A DNA stretch of 64,000 nucleotides, from contig NZ_JASGBQ010000006.1 of NCBI RefSeq assembly GCF_030053595.1, positions 1 through 64,000 on the forward strand, read 5' to 3'. Positions 1-8,106 of this stretch are shown here, piece by piece (position 1 is the first letter of the stretch; each line of letters opens with the position of its first letter). The notes under the pieces are model-generated. The model searched no databases, had not been told where the DNA came from, and saw only the letters and a program-made list of their open reading frames with translations. Origin of the DNA: Fusibacillus kribbianus (GTDB taxonomy: Bacteria; Bacillota; Clostridia; Lachnospirales; Lachnospiraceae). The translations under genes and the position numbers were made by a program.

Positions 1-32
1 TGTACTTGACATACTTAATTATACCACGGATG

Positions 33-63
33 CGGGTCCTTTTGGGGCCCGTTTTCTGTTTTC
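33..63 (+). terminator. Rho-independent terminator of an upstream gene
   Basis: A 7-base-pair GC stem (33-39 with 45-51, one G-U pair) is followed by a T-rich run on the + strand. It would end a + strand transcript that enters from outside the window. Confidence 0.6.
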
Positions 64-67
64 GTAC

Positions 68-120
68 AAAAAAGGAGCTGCTGCTCCGTAGATTATTACT
101 CTACTTTTGCAACAGCCCCT
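68..120 (-). terminator. Terminator of the LtaS-like gene
   Basis: Read on the minus strand, bases 109-120 pair with 73-84 (12 pairs, two of them G-U), with a possible smaller hairpin inside, and the stem is followed by six Ts. It lies about 50 bases past the stop codon of the minus-strand LtaS-like gene. Confidence 0.75.
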
Positions 121-172
121 TCTGGATTTTTATAGAAGGTCTGCCTTGGCTGGAGTGATAAACCGGACGCTG

Positions 173-2113
173 TCAATCAGAGCTTAAGAAGATTTCATTC
201 TTCCGGTGCTCGTTGTCGAATAAATGATAATACTGAATGATCTCATAATCCTCCAGAACATCGGCGAGCTGATCGTATTCGGAGGAGCTGTAGAAATTTC
301 CGTCCGCATCAATGGCAAAATTGGCGGTGATGACGGGAAGCTTTTCGCGAAGCTCACTCAGGAAGTTCTGGTAGGCGGACTTGGGAAGTCCGGCGGCATC
401 CATCAGAAGGGTGCTCAGGTAATTGGCACTGATGTCCACATTTTCGGCCTCTTCGATGTCGTAATTGGCCCAGAGGACAAAGGGAGTCTGATAGCGGAGC
501 GCCAGCTCCTCAGGTGTAAGCTCATCGTAATCCTTGCCGTAAAGCTCTTCCAGAAAACCGGTTTCCACGTTGGGCTGGTGATCGCCGAACATCAGGATGA
601 TGGTCTTCTCGTCCACAGCTTCATAATAGGAGATCAGATCCCGGAAGGCGTCGTCTGTGACCTTTAAAAGGGTCAGATAAGCATTGATCCTGGAAAGCTC
701 ATCGTCCTCCCGGCCGGAGACGGTGATGGTCCGTTCGAAACCGTTCCATTCCTTGGCGTAGCCGCCGTGGTTCTGCATGGTTACCAGGAAGGAGAAGAAA
801 GGACCCTCCTCGTCTTTCTCTTCGTATGTACGAATGATCTCCTGAAAGGCGGCTTCATCGGTGATATAGCCGCGTAGCCGTTTCTGATAATGGAAGGTTC
901 CATTGTAAAGGAAATCATCGAAGCCCAGAAGGGGATAAACGCTGTCCCGCCGCCATCCGTTGGAATTGTAGGGGTGGAGGGCTGTGGTGGTATAGCCGTA
1001 TTCCCGAAGAAGCTCCGGCAGGGCAGGAAGCTCGTCGGAAATAAACTGCTGATAGGGAATGCTTCCGGTGGGAAGGAAGGCCATGGTGTCGCCGGTGAGA
1101 AATTCAAATTCCGTGTTGGCTGTGTTGCCGCCCAGGACAGAGACGAATACGTTGCCGGAAATGGTGTTCTCGCTTCCGTAAAGGGAGCGGAAGAAGGGCA
1201 TGTAATCCTCAGAGGCCTGGAAATCGCCGATGACCGACAGATCGGAAAAGGCCTCGTTCATGACGACGATGATGTTGGGCATATCCTCATCCCGGGAAAC
1301 GAAGGAGGAGCTAAAGCTGCGGGAAAGAGGTCTGGCTGAGACTGCCGCCGAAGAGCTGCTGCCTGAGGCTGCCCGGTTTCCGGCTTCTTCGTTTCCGGTT
1401 TCTTCACTGCCGGACTTTTCGCTGCTGTCATTATCTGCGTTTTCAAGAATCTCTTCCGCACGCTCGGGCGAATATTCCTCCGGTTTATCCACCTTCAGAT
1501 ATTTGGTGTTGACCAGAAAGCTTACGAAAAAGCCGTTCTGCTCATAGGTGTAATCCTGGGTGAAGGGCATCTCGTAAACATCCAGGGCATTCATAATGGA
1601 ATCGCTCTGGAGGCAGAGTACATAGAGGACGGACAAAGCGGCGGTCAGGCCAAGGCCCGCCGCCCGTTTTTTCCACTGACCTTTCATGCGGACGGACACC
1701 TTCACGGAAAGAAGAAGCATGATCAGCCAGGCAAACAGGATGCCGCCCAGCCGGGCCGTAAACTGAAAGGAAAAATGGTCGGCCACGGAGAGAGCTGTCC
1801 CCGCAGAAGCAATATCCCAGGGAAGAATGGGGGACTGGCGGAACTGGAGCACAAAATAATTGACGGTGCCGAGGACCGCGATGAAAAGCTGCATCAAAAT
1901 CAGCGCCAGATTCATCCTTCCGGTAAAGAAAAACAGAAGCCCTGTGAGAAGATAACAGAACAGCCAGCCCAGAAGCTGAAGCTGAAACGGGATCTCAAAG
2001 GGGTTGTGGGTCATGAGCTCCATCAAATAATAGGAAAGAACAGGAACCACGACGATCAGAACAGCCATAAACCATCGGGGATACCGAGCTTTTTTGATCC
2101 GGGAAATAATCAA
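173..2113 (-). CDS. LTA synthase family phosphoglycerol transferase
   Basis: A membrane enzyme of the LtaS/alkaline phosphatase superfamily, which moves phosphoglycerol from phosphatidylglycerol onto a cell-surface polymer such as lipoteichoic acid. The 646 residues start with about five membrane segments (roughly 14-33, 44-65, 67-89, 115-138, 151-170). A Ser/Glu/Gly-rich linker follows (about 225-272), then an extracellular sulfatase-like domain. GGNTANTEFEF near 329-339 matches the family nucleophile region, with the Thr near 331 as likely nucleophile. NEAFSD near 286, HPYNSNGWRRD and GDHQPN are metal and substrate motifs. The start is a TTG with a GAGGT site 8 bases upstream; no nearby ATG has a better site. 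It is monocistronic and divergent from the DUF2156 gene. The family is clear, but the exact polymer made is inferred. Confidence 0.88.
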   Translation of the reverse strand: MIISRIKKARYPRWFMAVLIVVVPVLSYYLMELMTHNPFEIPFQLQLLGWLFCYLLTGLLFFFTGRMNLALILMQLFIAVLGTVNYFVLQFRQSPILPWDIASAGTALSVADHFSFQFTARLGGILFAWLIMLLLSVKVSVRMKGQWKKRAAGLGLTAALSVLYVLCLQSDSIMNALDVYEMPFTQDYTYEQNGFFVSFLVNTKYLKVDKPEEYSPERAEEILENADNDSSEKSGSEETGNEEAGNRAASGSSSSAAVSARPLSRSFSSSFVSRDEDMPNIIVVMNEAFSDLSVIGDFQASEDYMPFFRSLYGSENTISGNVFVSVLGGNTANTEFEFLTGDTMAFLPTGSIPYQQFISDELPALPELLREYGYTTTALHPYNSNGWRRDSVYPLLGFDDFLYNGTFHYQKRLRGYITDEAAFQEIIRTYEEKDEEGPFFSFLVTMQNHGGYAKEWNGFERTITVSGREDDELSRINAYLTLLKVTDDAFRDLISYYEAVDEKTIILMFGDHQPNVETGFLEELYGKDYDELTPEELALRYQTPFVLWANYDIEEAENVDISANYLSTLLMDAAGLPKSAYQNFLSELREKLPVITANFAIDADGNFYSSSEYDQLADVLEDYEIIQYYHLFDNEHRKNEIFLSSD

Positions 2114-2175
2114 AATCGTTACCTCATTTCTATGTAAGATCCATGTAAAAATTTTTATAATGCTGCATACGCTCT

Positions 2176-2203
2176 ATTCTATAACAAATCTGTGAAAAAT
2201 CAA
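2176..2203 (-). promoter_or_regulatory. Probable promoter of the LtaS-like gene
   Basis: On the minus strand TTGATT and TAGAAT are separated by 16 bases, about 60 bases before the TTG start. It is a reasonable sigma-A match but not a perfect one. Confidence 0.45.
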
Positions 2204-2254
2204 TGAAAGAATTGATGGAATTAACAGGGAATGTCCGCGTGCGCCGGCCTTACC

Positions 2255-2283
2255 TTGACAGGTTTTTGGCAAAGTTATATAAT
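2255..2283 (+). promoter_or_regulatory. Consensus sigma-A promoter of the DUF2156 gene
   Basis: TTGACA and TATAAT, both perfect, are separated by 17 bases. Transcription would begin near 2290, at the base of the hairpin at 2289-2328. Confidence 0.85.
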
Positions 2284-2288
2284 AATAG

Positions 2289-2331
2289 AGGCACTTTTTG
2301 TAATGACTGGGTTGTTGCGAAAGTGCCTTTT
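2289..2331 (+). promoter_or_regulatory. Leader hairpin, possible attenuator
   Basis: AGGCACTTT (2289-2297) pairs perfectly with AAAGTGCCT (2320-2328) and is followed by TTTATT. The hairpin sits at the expected 5' end of the mRNA and could act as an attenuator or a 5' stabilising stem. Its role is not shown by the sequence. Confidence 0.5.
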
Positions 2332-2371
2332 ATTGCTGGATATGACAGAGAAAAGAGGAAGATACGATACC

Positions 2372-3280
2372 ATGAAATGGGATTTTAAGAAAATATCGGC
2401 GGAGGATGTGGAGATTCTGCCAAGGTATTTTGCAATGCGTTCCAATAAGACCTGCGACAGCGTATTTCTGGACAGCTTTTTATGGAAGGATTATTATCAT
2501 GTGGAATACTGTATCTGTGACGGGGGCAGAGCAGTCGAGTGGAAGATGAGGATAAACGGAGAGCCCTTCGCAGCGCTTCCCCTGTGCAAAGCAGAAGATC
2601 TGCGCCATTATTTTTTCGATACAAAGCAGTATTTCAATGAAGTCCTCGGGCAGAAGCTTAAGATCTATCTGGCGGACGAGGCTGCAGTGGAGCTTCTCAA
2701 GCTGGACCCGTCGGAGTTTGATGTGATAGAGCAGCCGGATGCGGCAGATTATCTGTATGACGGGGAGGCCCTTCGGACTCTGGCCGGAAAGAAATATCAT
2801 AAAAAGAAAAATCACGTCAATGCCTTCATGAAAGAATATGAAGGCCGTTATGAATACAGGACTCTGTGCTGTTCCGACAGAAGCGATATGTGGCGGTTTT
2901 TGGACCGTTGGAGGAGCATGAAGGGAACCCAGGTGGAGGGAACCCTGGATCCGGAGGTGGAAGGGATCCACAGTATCCTGAATCAGTGCAGCATGCTGGG
3001 CGTGCGGATGGGCGGCGTCTATGTGGACGGGCAGATGGAGGCCTTCTCCATGGGAAGCTACAATGCCGCCGAGGATATGGCGATCATTCACATTGAAAAG
3101 GCAAATCCCGACATCCGGGGAATGTATCCTTTTATCAATCAGCAGTTTTTGATCCATGAGTTTCCTCATGTGAAGCTTGTAAACCGGGAGGATGATGTGG
3201 GACTGCCGGGACTCAGAAAGGCAAAGCAGTCCTATAATCCCATTGGCTTTGCGAAAAAATATAAGATCAGGGAGCGGTAA
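2372..3280 (+). CDS. DUF2156 (LPG-synthase C-terminal-like) protein
   Basis: The 302-residue protein resembles DUF2156, the acyltransferase-like (GNAT fold) domain also found at the C-terminus of phosphatidylglycerol lysyltransferases. No membrane segment is seen, so it is probably a cytoplasmic stand-alone form. Recognisable parts are the conserved N-terminal block around SNKTCDSVFLDSFLWKDYY, a basic KYHKKKNHVNAF stretch near 150 and a C-terminal LVNREDDVGLPGLRKAK block, both typical of the family. The frame is open further upstream, but the ATG at 2372 has an AGAGGAA site and starts the family match; longer starts would lie inside the leader hairpin. The stop codon abuts the next ATG, so the two acyltransferase-like genes are translated together. 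The substrate is unknown. Confidence 0.82.
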   Translation: MKWDFKKISAEDVEILPRYFAMRSNKTCDSVFLDSFLWKDYYHVEYCICDGGRAVEWKMRINGEPFAALPLCKAEDLRHYFFDTKQYFNEVLGQKLKIYLADEAAVELLKLDPSEFDVIEQPDAADYLYDGEALRTLAGKKYHKKKNHVNAFMKEYEGRYEYRTLCCSDRSDMWRFLDRWRSMKGTQVEGTLDPEVEGIHSILNQCSMLGVRMGGVYVDGQMEAFSMGSYNAAEDMAIIHIEKANPDIRGMYPFINQQFLIHEFPHVKLVNREDDVGLPGLRKAKQSYNPIGFAKKYKIRER

Positions 3281-4465
3281 ATGTCGGACAGACACGATGC
3301 AGGGAAAGAAGCATATGAATTTGGCTCTCCGCGTCTTCTTTGCGGAGAGGAGAAGCGGGAATGCAGGAGTCTCTGGGAAAAGATCTTTGCGGAGGACTCC
3401 GCCTCCTTTCTGGATTATTATGACAGATGGAAATATACGGACAATGAATGCTACGGCATTTATGCCGGGGATACGCTGATTTCCATGGTTCAGCTGAACC
3501 CTTACCGGATGGAGGTAAGGCCCTGGGGAACGGCGGGACATACGGTGGAGAGCCGCTATATCATCGCGGTGGCGACCCGTGAGGAATACCGCCATCGGGG
3601 ACTGATGAGGAGACTGCTCCACAGAAGTCTGGAGGACATGAGGAAAAAGAACATGCCCTTTGTATTTCTGATGCCGGCCAGCGAGGCGATTTATTATCCC
3701 TTTGGCTTCCGTTTCTTTTATGAGATGAATACCGGTCGGCTGAAAACAGAAGAGCCTGTTCCATGCAGCCGCCTGAAGGCCCGCCTGGCGGAGGCTTCGG
3801 ACATTCCGGCACTGGTTCGGCTTGCAGAAAAGCTGCAGGACGGACAGTTTGATTTTTATACAAAGCGTGATAACCATTATTTTGAGATGCTCTTTGATGA
3901 GCTTGCCAGCGAGGGCGGCGGCCTTCTCCTTTTGGAACGGGCGGCGGCAGAGGACGACGGACCGGAGCAGACGGGAAACATCGGAAGGATGGATAGGATG
4001 ATGGCGGCAGTTCCCTTCTGGGGAAGGGAGCCGGTGGAGATCCGGGAGATCCTGTGCAGGGCAGAAGACAGGGAGGACATTCTGAGGGCTCTTCGCCGAT
4101 GGTTTTTCAATGGGCAGGAGGCAGAGCTTCCTGTTTCCGGCGCAGCCTTTTCTATGGAAGGAACGAAACCGATCATTATGGGCCGGATCACAGATGCGAA
4201 GGCGTTTCTGGAGCTTTTTTCGGCAGAGAAGGTCATGGAGCTTTGCATTTCTCTCACCGACAGCTTTCTGGAGGAGAACAGCGGCCTTTACCGGTGGAAG
4301 CTCGGGCCGGAAGGAAGCAGGGCAGAGCGTCTGGAGGACGGTCATGCGGATGTAAGCTGTACGGCGGAGGAGCTTTTTCTCTGGCTTGCCTGCGGAAAGC
4401 GGGCAGCGGGGTTTCCGGAGGACGTGCGGATGTGCAGGCGGCCTTTTATCAATGAGATCGTGTGA
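3281..4465 (+). CDS. Eis-like GNAT family N-acetyltransferase
   Basis: The 394-residue protein has the Eis-type layout: an N-terminal GNAT domain (about 20-170) followed by a second GNAT-like segment and a C-terminal SCP2-like domain (about 290-394). The acetyl-CoA loop region reads VATREEYRHRGLMRRLL (around 96-112), matching the GNAT signature of hydrophobic strand followed by R-x-x-G-x-x. YPFGF near 140 is also typical. Eis proteins acetylate amines on aminoglycosides or proteins; the substrate here cannot be told. The ATG directly follows the upstream TAA, with GGGAG in the end of the DUF2156 gene, so the pair is translationally coupled. Confidence 0.85.
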   Translation: MSDRHDAGKEAYEFGSPRLLCGEEKRECRSLWEKIFAEDSASFLDYYDRWKYTDNECYGIYAGDTLISMVQLNPYRMEVRPWGTAGHTVESRYIIAVATREEYRHRGLMRRLLHRSLEDMRKKNMPFVFLMPASEAIYYPFGFRFFYEMNTGRLKTEEPVPCSRLKARLAEASDIPALVRLAEKLQDGQFDFYTKRDNHYFEMLFDELASEGGGLLLLERAAAEDDGPEQTGNIGRMDRMMAAVPFWGREPVEIREILCRAEDREDILRALRRWFFNGQEAELPVSGAAFSMEGTKPIIMGRITDAKAFLELFSAEKVMELCISLTDSFLEENSGLYRWKLGPEGSRAERLEDGHADVSCTAEELFLWLACGKRAAGFPEDVRMCRRPFINEIV

Positions 4466-4493
4466 GCTTAAATCCCCGGGGGCATTCGTCAAT

Positions 4494-4522
4494 GCATGAC
4501 CTGCGGGCTGCGCACGTCATGC
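4494..4522. repeat. Intergenic inverted repeat
   Basis: GCATGAC (4494-4500) and GTCATGC (4516-4522) form a stem that continues inward by four more pairs after one mismatch, with a five-base loop. There is no T run, so it is not a normal terminator. It lies just before the sirtuin ribosome binding site. Confidence 0.55.
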
Positions 4523-4543
4523 GATAAGGAAGGGAGGAATAAA

Positions 4544-5263
4544 ATGAACCAGGTTGAAATCTTAAGGGAATGGGTTTTGAACAGCAATAACATTGTGTTT
4601 TTCGGTGGGGCCGGTGTGTCAACGGAAAGCAATATTCCGGACTTTCGCAGCGTGGACGGCCTCTACAATCAGGAGTATGCGTATCCTCCCGAAACGATTT
4701 TAAGCCACAGCTTTTATCAGAGGCATACCGATGAATTCTATCGCTTCTATAAAAAGAAGATGATCTTTAAGGAAGCGAAGCCCAATGCGGCCCACTTGGC
4801 TCTGGCGCGGCTGGAGGAGCAGGGAAAGCTTAAGGCGGTGATCACCCAGAATATCGACGGCCTTCATCAAATGGCCGGAAGCAGAGAGGTGCTGGAGCTT
4901 CACGGCTCCGTCCACCGGAATTACTGTACCAGGTGCGGAAAATTTTATGATGCGGATTATATTCTGGAATCGAAGGGGATTCCGCTCTGCGAATGCGGCG
5001 GGATCATCAAGCCGGACGTGGTCCTTTACGAGGAAGGGCTGGATTACGGGACCATGCAGAAGGCGATCTCCTATATTGCGGCGGCGGATGTGCTGATCAT
5101 CGGCGGGACCTCCCTGACGGTCTATCCGGCGGCCGGACTTGTGGATTATTACCGGGGAAGGAAGCTGGTGCTCATCAACAAGGGAGCGACGCCCATGGAC
5201 AGCCGGGCCGATCTTGTCATTGCGGAACCCATTGGAAAAACACTGCAGATATTTCTTGAGTGA
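4544..5263 (+). CDS. cobB: Sir2 family NAD-dependent protein deacylase
   Basis: A 239-residue bacterial sirtuin that removes acyl groups from lysines using NAD, giving nicotinamide and O-acyl-ADP-ribose. Visible motifs are GAGVSTESNIPDFR near 23-36 (NAD binding), TQNIDGLH near 102, the catalytic His in ELHGSV near 124, a zinc-binding set of four cysteines (CTRC then CEC) near 130-152, and GTSLTVYPAA near 188. The ATG at 4544 is preceded by GGGAGG; the upstream in-frame ATG at 4496 lies inside the inverted repeat and adds an unrelated sequence. It is followed 10 bases later by a DUF951 gene. Whether it prefers acetyl or succinyl groups cannot be read with confidence. Confidence 0.93.
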   Translation: MNQVEILREWVLNSNNIVFFGGAGVSTESNIPDFRSVDGLYNQEYAYPPETILSHSFYQRHTDEFYRFYKKKMIFKEAKPNAAHLALARLEEQGKLKAVITQNIDGLHQMAGSREVLELHGSVHRNYCTRCGKFYDADYILESKGIPLCECGGIIKPDVVLYEEGLDYGTMQKAISYIAAADVLIIGGTSLTVYPAAGLVDYYRGRKLVLINKGATPMDSRADLVIAEPIGKTLQIFLE

Positions 5264-5273
5264 GGAGGTCTTT

Positions 5274-5447
5274 ATGGAGTTTGAAATCGGCAATATCGTA
5301 AAGCTGAAAAAGCCTCATCCCTGCGGCAGCAGCGAGTGGGAGATCCTTCGGGTCGGCATGGATTTCAAATTAAAATGCATGGGCTGCGGCCACCTGATCA
5401 TGGTACCCCGGAAGCTGGTGGAAAAAAACTGCCGGGGCATCCGGTAA
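5274..5447 (+). CDS. DUF951 (YyzM-like) small protein
   Basis: A 57-residue DUF951 protein, similar to YyzM of Bacillus. It is basic, with the conserved VKLKKPHPCGSSEWEI block and a CMGCGHLI motif, so three cysteines could bind metal. An SH3-like nucleic-acid-binding fold has been suggested for such small proteins, but the function is unknown. The start at 5274 has a GAGGAGG site. In Bacillus the yyzM gene is also near rpsF-ssb-rpsR, which supports the call. Confidence 0.85.
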   Translation: MEFEIGNIVKLKKPHPCGSSEWEILRVGMDFKLKCMGCGHLIMVPRKLVEKNCRGIR

Positions 5448-5482
5448 AAGAGGAGAAAGCCGCAGAAAGTCTGCGAAAACAC

Positions 5483-5511
5483 TTGCAAACCTTGAAAAAA
5501 CATGGTAGAAT
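5483..5511 (+). promoter_or_regulatory. Promoter of rpsF-ssb-rpsR
   Basis: TTGCAA and TAGAAT are separated by 17 bases, with a TG two bases before the -10 element. About 80 bases of leader follow before rpsF; ribosomal protein leaders are often autoregulated, but no known motif is claimed here. Confidence 0.7.
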
Positions 5512-5593
5512 CTTGATTTGTGACAGTATTTCATATTTCCTTGCTCCCTGATGGAAAAGCGGGGGGCCAGAGACCAAAAGGAGGTAAAACAGC

Positions 5594-5881
5594 ATGAACA
5601 AATATGAATTAGCGCTTGTGCTGAGTGCAAAGCTGGAAGAGGAAGAGAGAGCAGCCGCATTGGAGAAGGCGAAATCTTACATTACCCGTTTCGGCGGCAC
5701 CATCACAAATGTGGACGAGTGGGGCAAGAAGAGACTTGCTTACGAAATCCAGAAGATGAAGGAAGGATTCTATTACTTCATCCAGTTCGAGTCTGATTCC
5801 AACTGCCCTAACGAAGTGGAAAGCCATGTTCGTATTATGGAGCCCGTAATCAGATATCTGTGCGTAAGACAGGACGCGTAA
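5594..5881 (+). CDS. rpsF: 30S ribosomal protein S6
   Basis: The 95-residue protein matches bacterial S6, which binds the central domain of 16S rRNA together with S18. It starts MNKYELALVL and contains the typical GGTITNVDEWGKKRLAYEI block and VIRYLCVR end. The AAGGAGG site lies 9-10 bases before the ATG. It heads the widely conserved rpsF-ssb-rpsR operon. Length and sequence are normal for Firmicutes. Confidence 0.97.
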   Translation: MNKYELALVLSAKLEEEERAAALEKAKSYITRFGGTITNVDEWGKKRLAYEIQKMKEGFYYFIQFESDSNCPNEVESHVRIMEPVIRYLCVRQDA

Positions 5882-5902
5882 TCGGAGAAAAGAGGGGATC
5901 GC

Positions 5903-6367
5903 ATGAATAAAGTTATACTCATGGGAAGACTGACCAGAGAGCCCGACATTCGCTATTCTCAGGGTGAGAGAGCGACGGCGGTTGCCAGATATACGCTGGC
6001 TGTTGACAGACGTTTCAGCAGAGGCGGGGACAATGGCGGAGAGCAGACAGCAGATTTCATTTCCTGTGTCGCATTCGGAAGAAGCGCTGAATTTGCGGAG
6101 AAATATCTGCACCAGGGCACGAAGATCGTGGTTACAGGCAGGATCCAGACCGGCAGCTATACCAACAGGGATGGCCAGAAGGTCTATACCACAGATGTGG
6201 TAGTGGAGGATCAGGAGTTTGCGGAGAGCAAAAATGCGTCTGCACAGACGCAGAATGCCGGCGGCTTCTATCGTCAGGAGTCCAGACCTCAGCCCAGCGC
6301 GGCTGTGGATGACGGCTTTATGAATATTCCCGATGGAGTAGAGGATGAGGGTCTCCCGTTTAACTAG
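5903..6367 (+). CDS. ssb: Single-stranded DNA-binding protein
   Basis: A 154-residue SSB with an N-terminal OB fold (about 1-105; [36 protein letters not shown]), a disordered Gln/Ala-rich linker and the acidic C-terminal tip EDEGLPFN, close to the DDDLPF peptide that recruits replication and repair partners. It covers single-stranded DNA during replication and repair. It sits between rpsF and rpsR with short gaps, so its level is tied to the ribosomal proteins. Confidence 0.97.
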   Translation: MNKVILMGRLTREPDIRYSQGERATAVARYTLAVDRRFSRGGDNGGEQTADFISCVAFGRSAEFAEKYLHQGTKIVVTGRIQTGSYTNRDGQKVYTTDVVVEDQEFAESKNASAQTQNAGGFYRQESRPQPSAAVDDGFMNIPDGVEDEGLPFN

Positions 6368-6396
6368 ACAATATTCGGAATAAGGAGGTTTTAACC

Positions 6397-6660
6397 ATGG
6401 CTTACACAAAAGGTGACAGAGCAGATTCTCCCATGAAGAGAAGAGGCGGACGCAGAAGAAAGAAAGTCTGCGTATTCTGCGGTGATAAAAATGGCGTCAT
6501 TGATTACAAGGACGTAGCAAAGTTGAAGAGATACGTATCTGAGAGAGGCAAGATTCTTCCCAGAAGAATCACCGGAAACTGCGCAAAGCATCAGCGCGCA
6601 CTGACCGTTGCCATCAAGAGAGCAAGACATCTTTCCCTGATGCCTTACACAATGGAATAA
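6397..6660 (+). CDS. rpsR: 30S ribosomal protein S18
   Basis: The 87-residue basic protein matches S18, partner of S6 in the small subunit. It has the [12 protein letters not shown] stretch and the [20 protein letters not shown] signature. Two cysteines (CVFC) and the later Cys and His suggest the zinc-binding form. An AAGGAGG site precedes the start. It is the last gene of the rpsF operon and is followed by a terminator. Confidence 0.97.
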   Translation: MAYTKGDRADSPMKRRGGRRRKKVCVFCGDKNGVIDYKDVAKLKRYVSERGKILPRRITGNCAKHQRALTVAIKRARHLSLMPYTME

Positions 6661-6695
6661 AGACTCTTTGTCAGAAATTGAGAGTCCTGCATAAA

Positions 6696-6752
6696 TTCCC
6701 CTTTTTCGGTAATCCTTCTGTATAGAAGGAATCGGAAAAGGGGGATTTTTTT
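6696..6752 (+). terminator. Terminator of the rpsF operon overlapping the next ribosome binding site
   Basis: The arm TCCCCTTTTTC pairs with GAAAAGGGGGA, with an inner TCCTTC/GAAGGA stem, and is followed by seven Ts. The next ATG (6753) follows directly, and the GGGGGA of the 3' arm is the only good ribosome binding site for it. A smaller hairpin (6662-6686) lies just after the rpsR stop. Confidence 0.85.
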
Positions 6753-7478
6753 ATGGAACGACTGGGGAAAAAGCCGGGGCTCAGACAGAAGCTTCTTCTG
6801 GCCTTCCTGCTCCTTGTCATCATGTGTTTCCTTGCAGTGCTGCAGGCGGTGGGACGGATGGAGGAGCCCGGAGAGACGGTGTTTACCGCCTTCGAGAAGG
6901 CCAATTTTGCGGAGCTTTCCTGCTATATTCACCGGGAAGGGTATCTGGACGACGCCTTTTATCTGCAGGAGGAAAAGGACGCGTTCCTTGAGAATGCTTA
7001 CCGGAGCTGGGAGGACGGAGGACTGACCCTTTCCTTCCTGACGAAGGAAGAGCCGGCGGGGGAATGTGAGGTCAGGCAGAAGAATTACATCCGGGCGGAG
7101 CTTCAGATCGGGGATCTGACCGGACAGGGCGGCGCAGAGCGGGCTTTGGAGGAGCGGCAGAGGCTTCTTGCGTTTACGGACCGCTTGGGCATCGGCGGAA
7201 CTGTTTATCTGGAGCTTACCGGCAGCTTTGCGGGGCAGCTTTCCGGGGAGGAGAAGCACATCGCGGCGGAGTCCCTGCTGGAAAGCATGGGGGCAGAGCA
7301 GATCGCCTCTGTGGACGTAGAGGACCTTTACACGGTTTACGCCTATGCCGGGGGAGCAGGGGAGACGAGAGAGCTTCCGGAGGGAGCGGTCAACCTGAAT
7401 CTGGCAGTATCCTACGACGAGGTCCTGGACCGGACCGTATTCCATCTGGGCTGTCCGATGATCGCAGTCGATTACTGA
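6753..7478 (+). CDS. YwmB-like membrane-anchored protein
   Basis: The 241-residue protein has one N-terminal membrane segment (about 13-33) and an extracellular remainder. Length, architecture and the block around LESMGAEQIASVDVEDLYTVYAYA resemble the YwmB family (named TATA-box-binding-like for its fold). In Bacillus ywmB lies just before murA; here murA is the third gene downstream, which agrees. The function of YwmB is not known. The start follows the T run of the rpsR terminator directly, with the terminator stem supplying the ribosome binding site. The family call is from pattern and context and is moderate. Confidence 0.6.
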   Translation: MERLGKKPGLRQKLLLAFLLLVIMCFLAVLQAVGRMEEPGETVFTAFEKANFAELSCYIHREGYLDDAFYLQEEKDAFLENAYRSWEDGGLTLSFLTKEEPAGECEVRQKNYIRAELQIGDLTGQGGAERALEERQRLLAFTDRLGIGGTVYLELTGSFAGQLSGEEKHIAAESLLESMGAEQIASVDVEDLYTVYAYAGGAGETRELPEGAVNLNLAVSYDEVLDRTVFHLGCPMIAVDY

Positions 7479-7537
7479 ACCTTTGGCTGCCGTTTTGCAT
7501 ATGCTGTAGTATAGTATGAGAATAAGGTGGCAGTCAG

Positions 7538-8005
7538 ATGGCAGAACGATACAGTGATTTTATTTGGGACTATTACGGGGGCCGTCCCTTCCGGCATTCC
7601 TATCCCGGGACCCTGGCCGGCCCGGCCGCCTGGATGCGGGCATCGGAGCTGGCCGGAAAGAACAGGCGGTCCGGTGATGTCGTCGGGCTTTGGGACGATA
7701 ACCGGGAAACCGGTCGGGATATGGAGTATTTTCAGGCTATGTATCCGGAACGGATGAAGCGGCTTCAGATGAAGGTTGGGGATCTGTGTGATACCATTGA
7801 CTATGAGGGAAGCATTCTGTATGACGAATATCCCGACCGGATCGGACTCAGAAAGCTTTGCGACGAGCTTTACCGCACCGAGATCACCGAGGACACTGAC
7901 GAGAGGGAGGCGGAATGGCTCCGGGCTGCCATCGAGGTGCTCTTGTATCACGAGGTGTGCAGACGCCGGGTCCACCGCAGGGGCTTAAAAAGAAAATACT
8001 GGTGA
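7538..8005 (+). CDS. Uncharacterised basic protein
   Basis: A 155-residue soluble protein that I do not recognise. It is rich in Arg, Tyr and acidic residues, with no membrane segment or signal peptide. It opens MAERYSDFIWDYYGGRP and ends with the basic HRRGLKRKYW. A helical region near 60-140 contains several E-R-M and R-L pairs. The GGTGG site lies 8 bases before the ATG. It is between the YwmB-like gene and a large membrane-anchored protein, on the same strand. Codon use looks like that of its neighbours, so it is probably a real resident gene. Confidence 0.7.
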   Translation: MAERYSDFIWDYYGGRPFRHSYPGTLAGPAAWMRASELAGKNRRSGDVVGLWDDNRETGRDMEYFQAMYPERMKRLQMKVGDLCDTIDYEGSILYDEYPDRIGLRKLCDELYRTEITEDTDEREAEWLRAAIEVLLYHEVCRRRVHRRGLKRKYW

Positions 8006-8052
8006 GATCTTAAGAAAAAAATCAGTTGTGGTTTCAGAGGATTGCTTTTACA

Positions 8053-8084
8053 ATATAGTCATGGTAAACTTGCCATGGCTATAT
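8053..8084. promoter_or_regulatory. Long inverted repeat before the 847-residue gene
   Basis: ATATAGTCATGG (8053-8064) and CCATGGCTATAT (8073-8084) form 12-base arms with one T-G pair around an eight-base loop. It ends 22 bases before the ATG at 8107 and has no T run, so an operator or mRNA stem is more likely than a terminator. Confidence 0.6.
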
Positions 8085-8106
8085 TTGATAAACAGGGAGT
8101 GTACCC

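Noticed and set aside
2480-4492. Minus-strand open frame of about 670 codons
   Set aside because: It lies opposite two well-supported genes, has no family resemblance, and follows the codon pattern of the opposite strand.
5483-5593. Known ribosomal leader motif before rpsF
   Set aside because: A leader of about 80 bases exists, but I could not match the S6:S18-binding motif with confidence.
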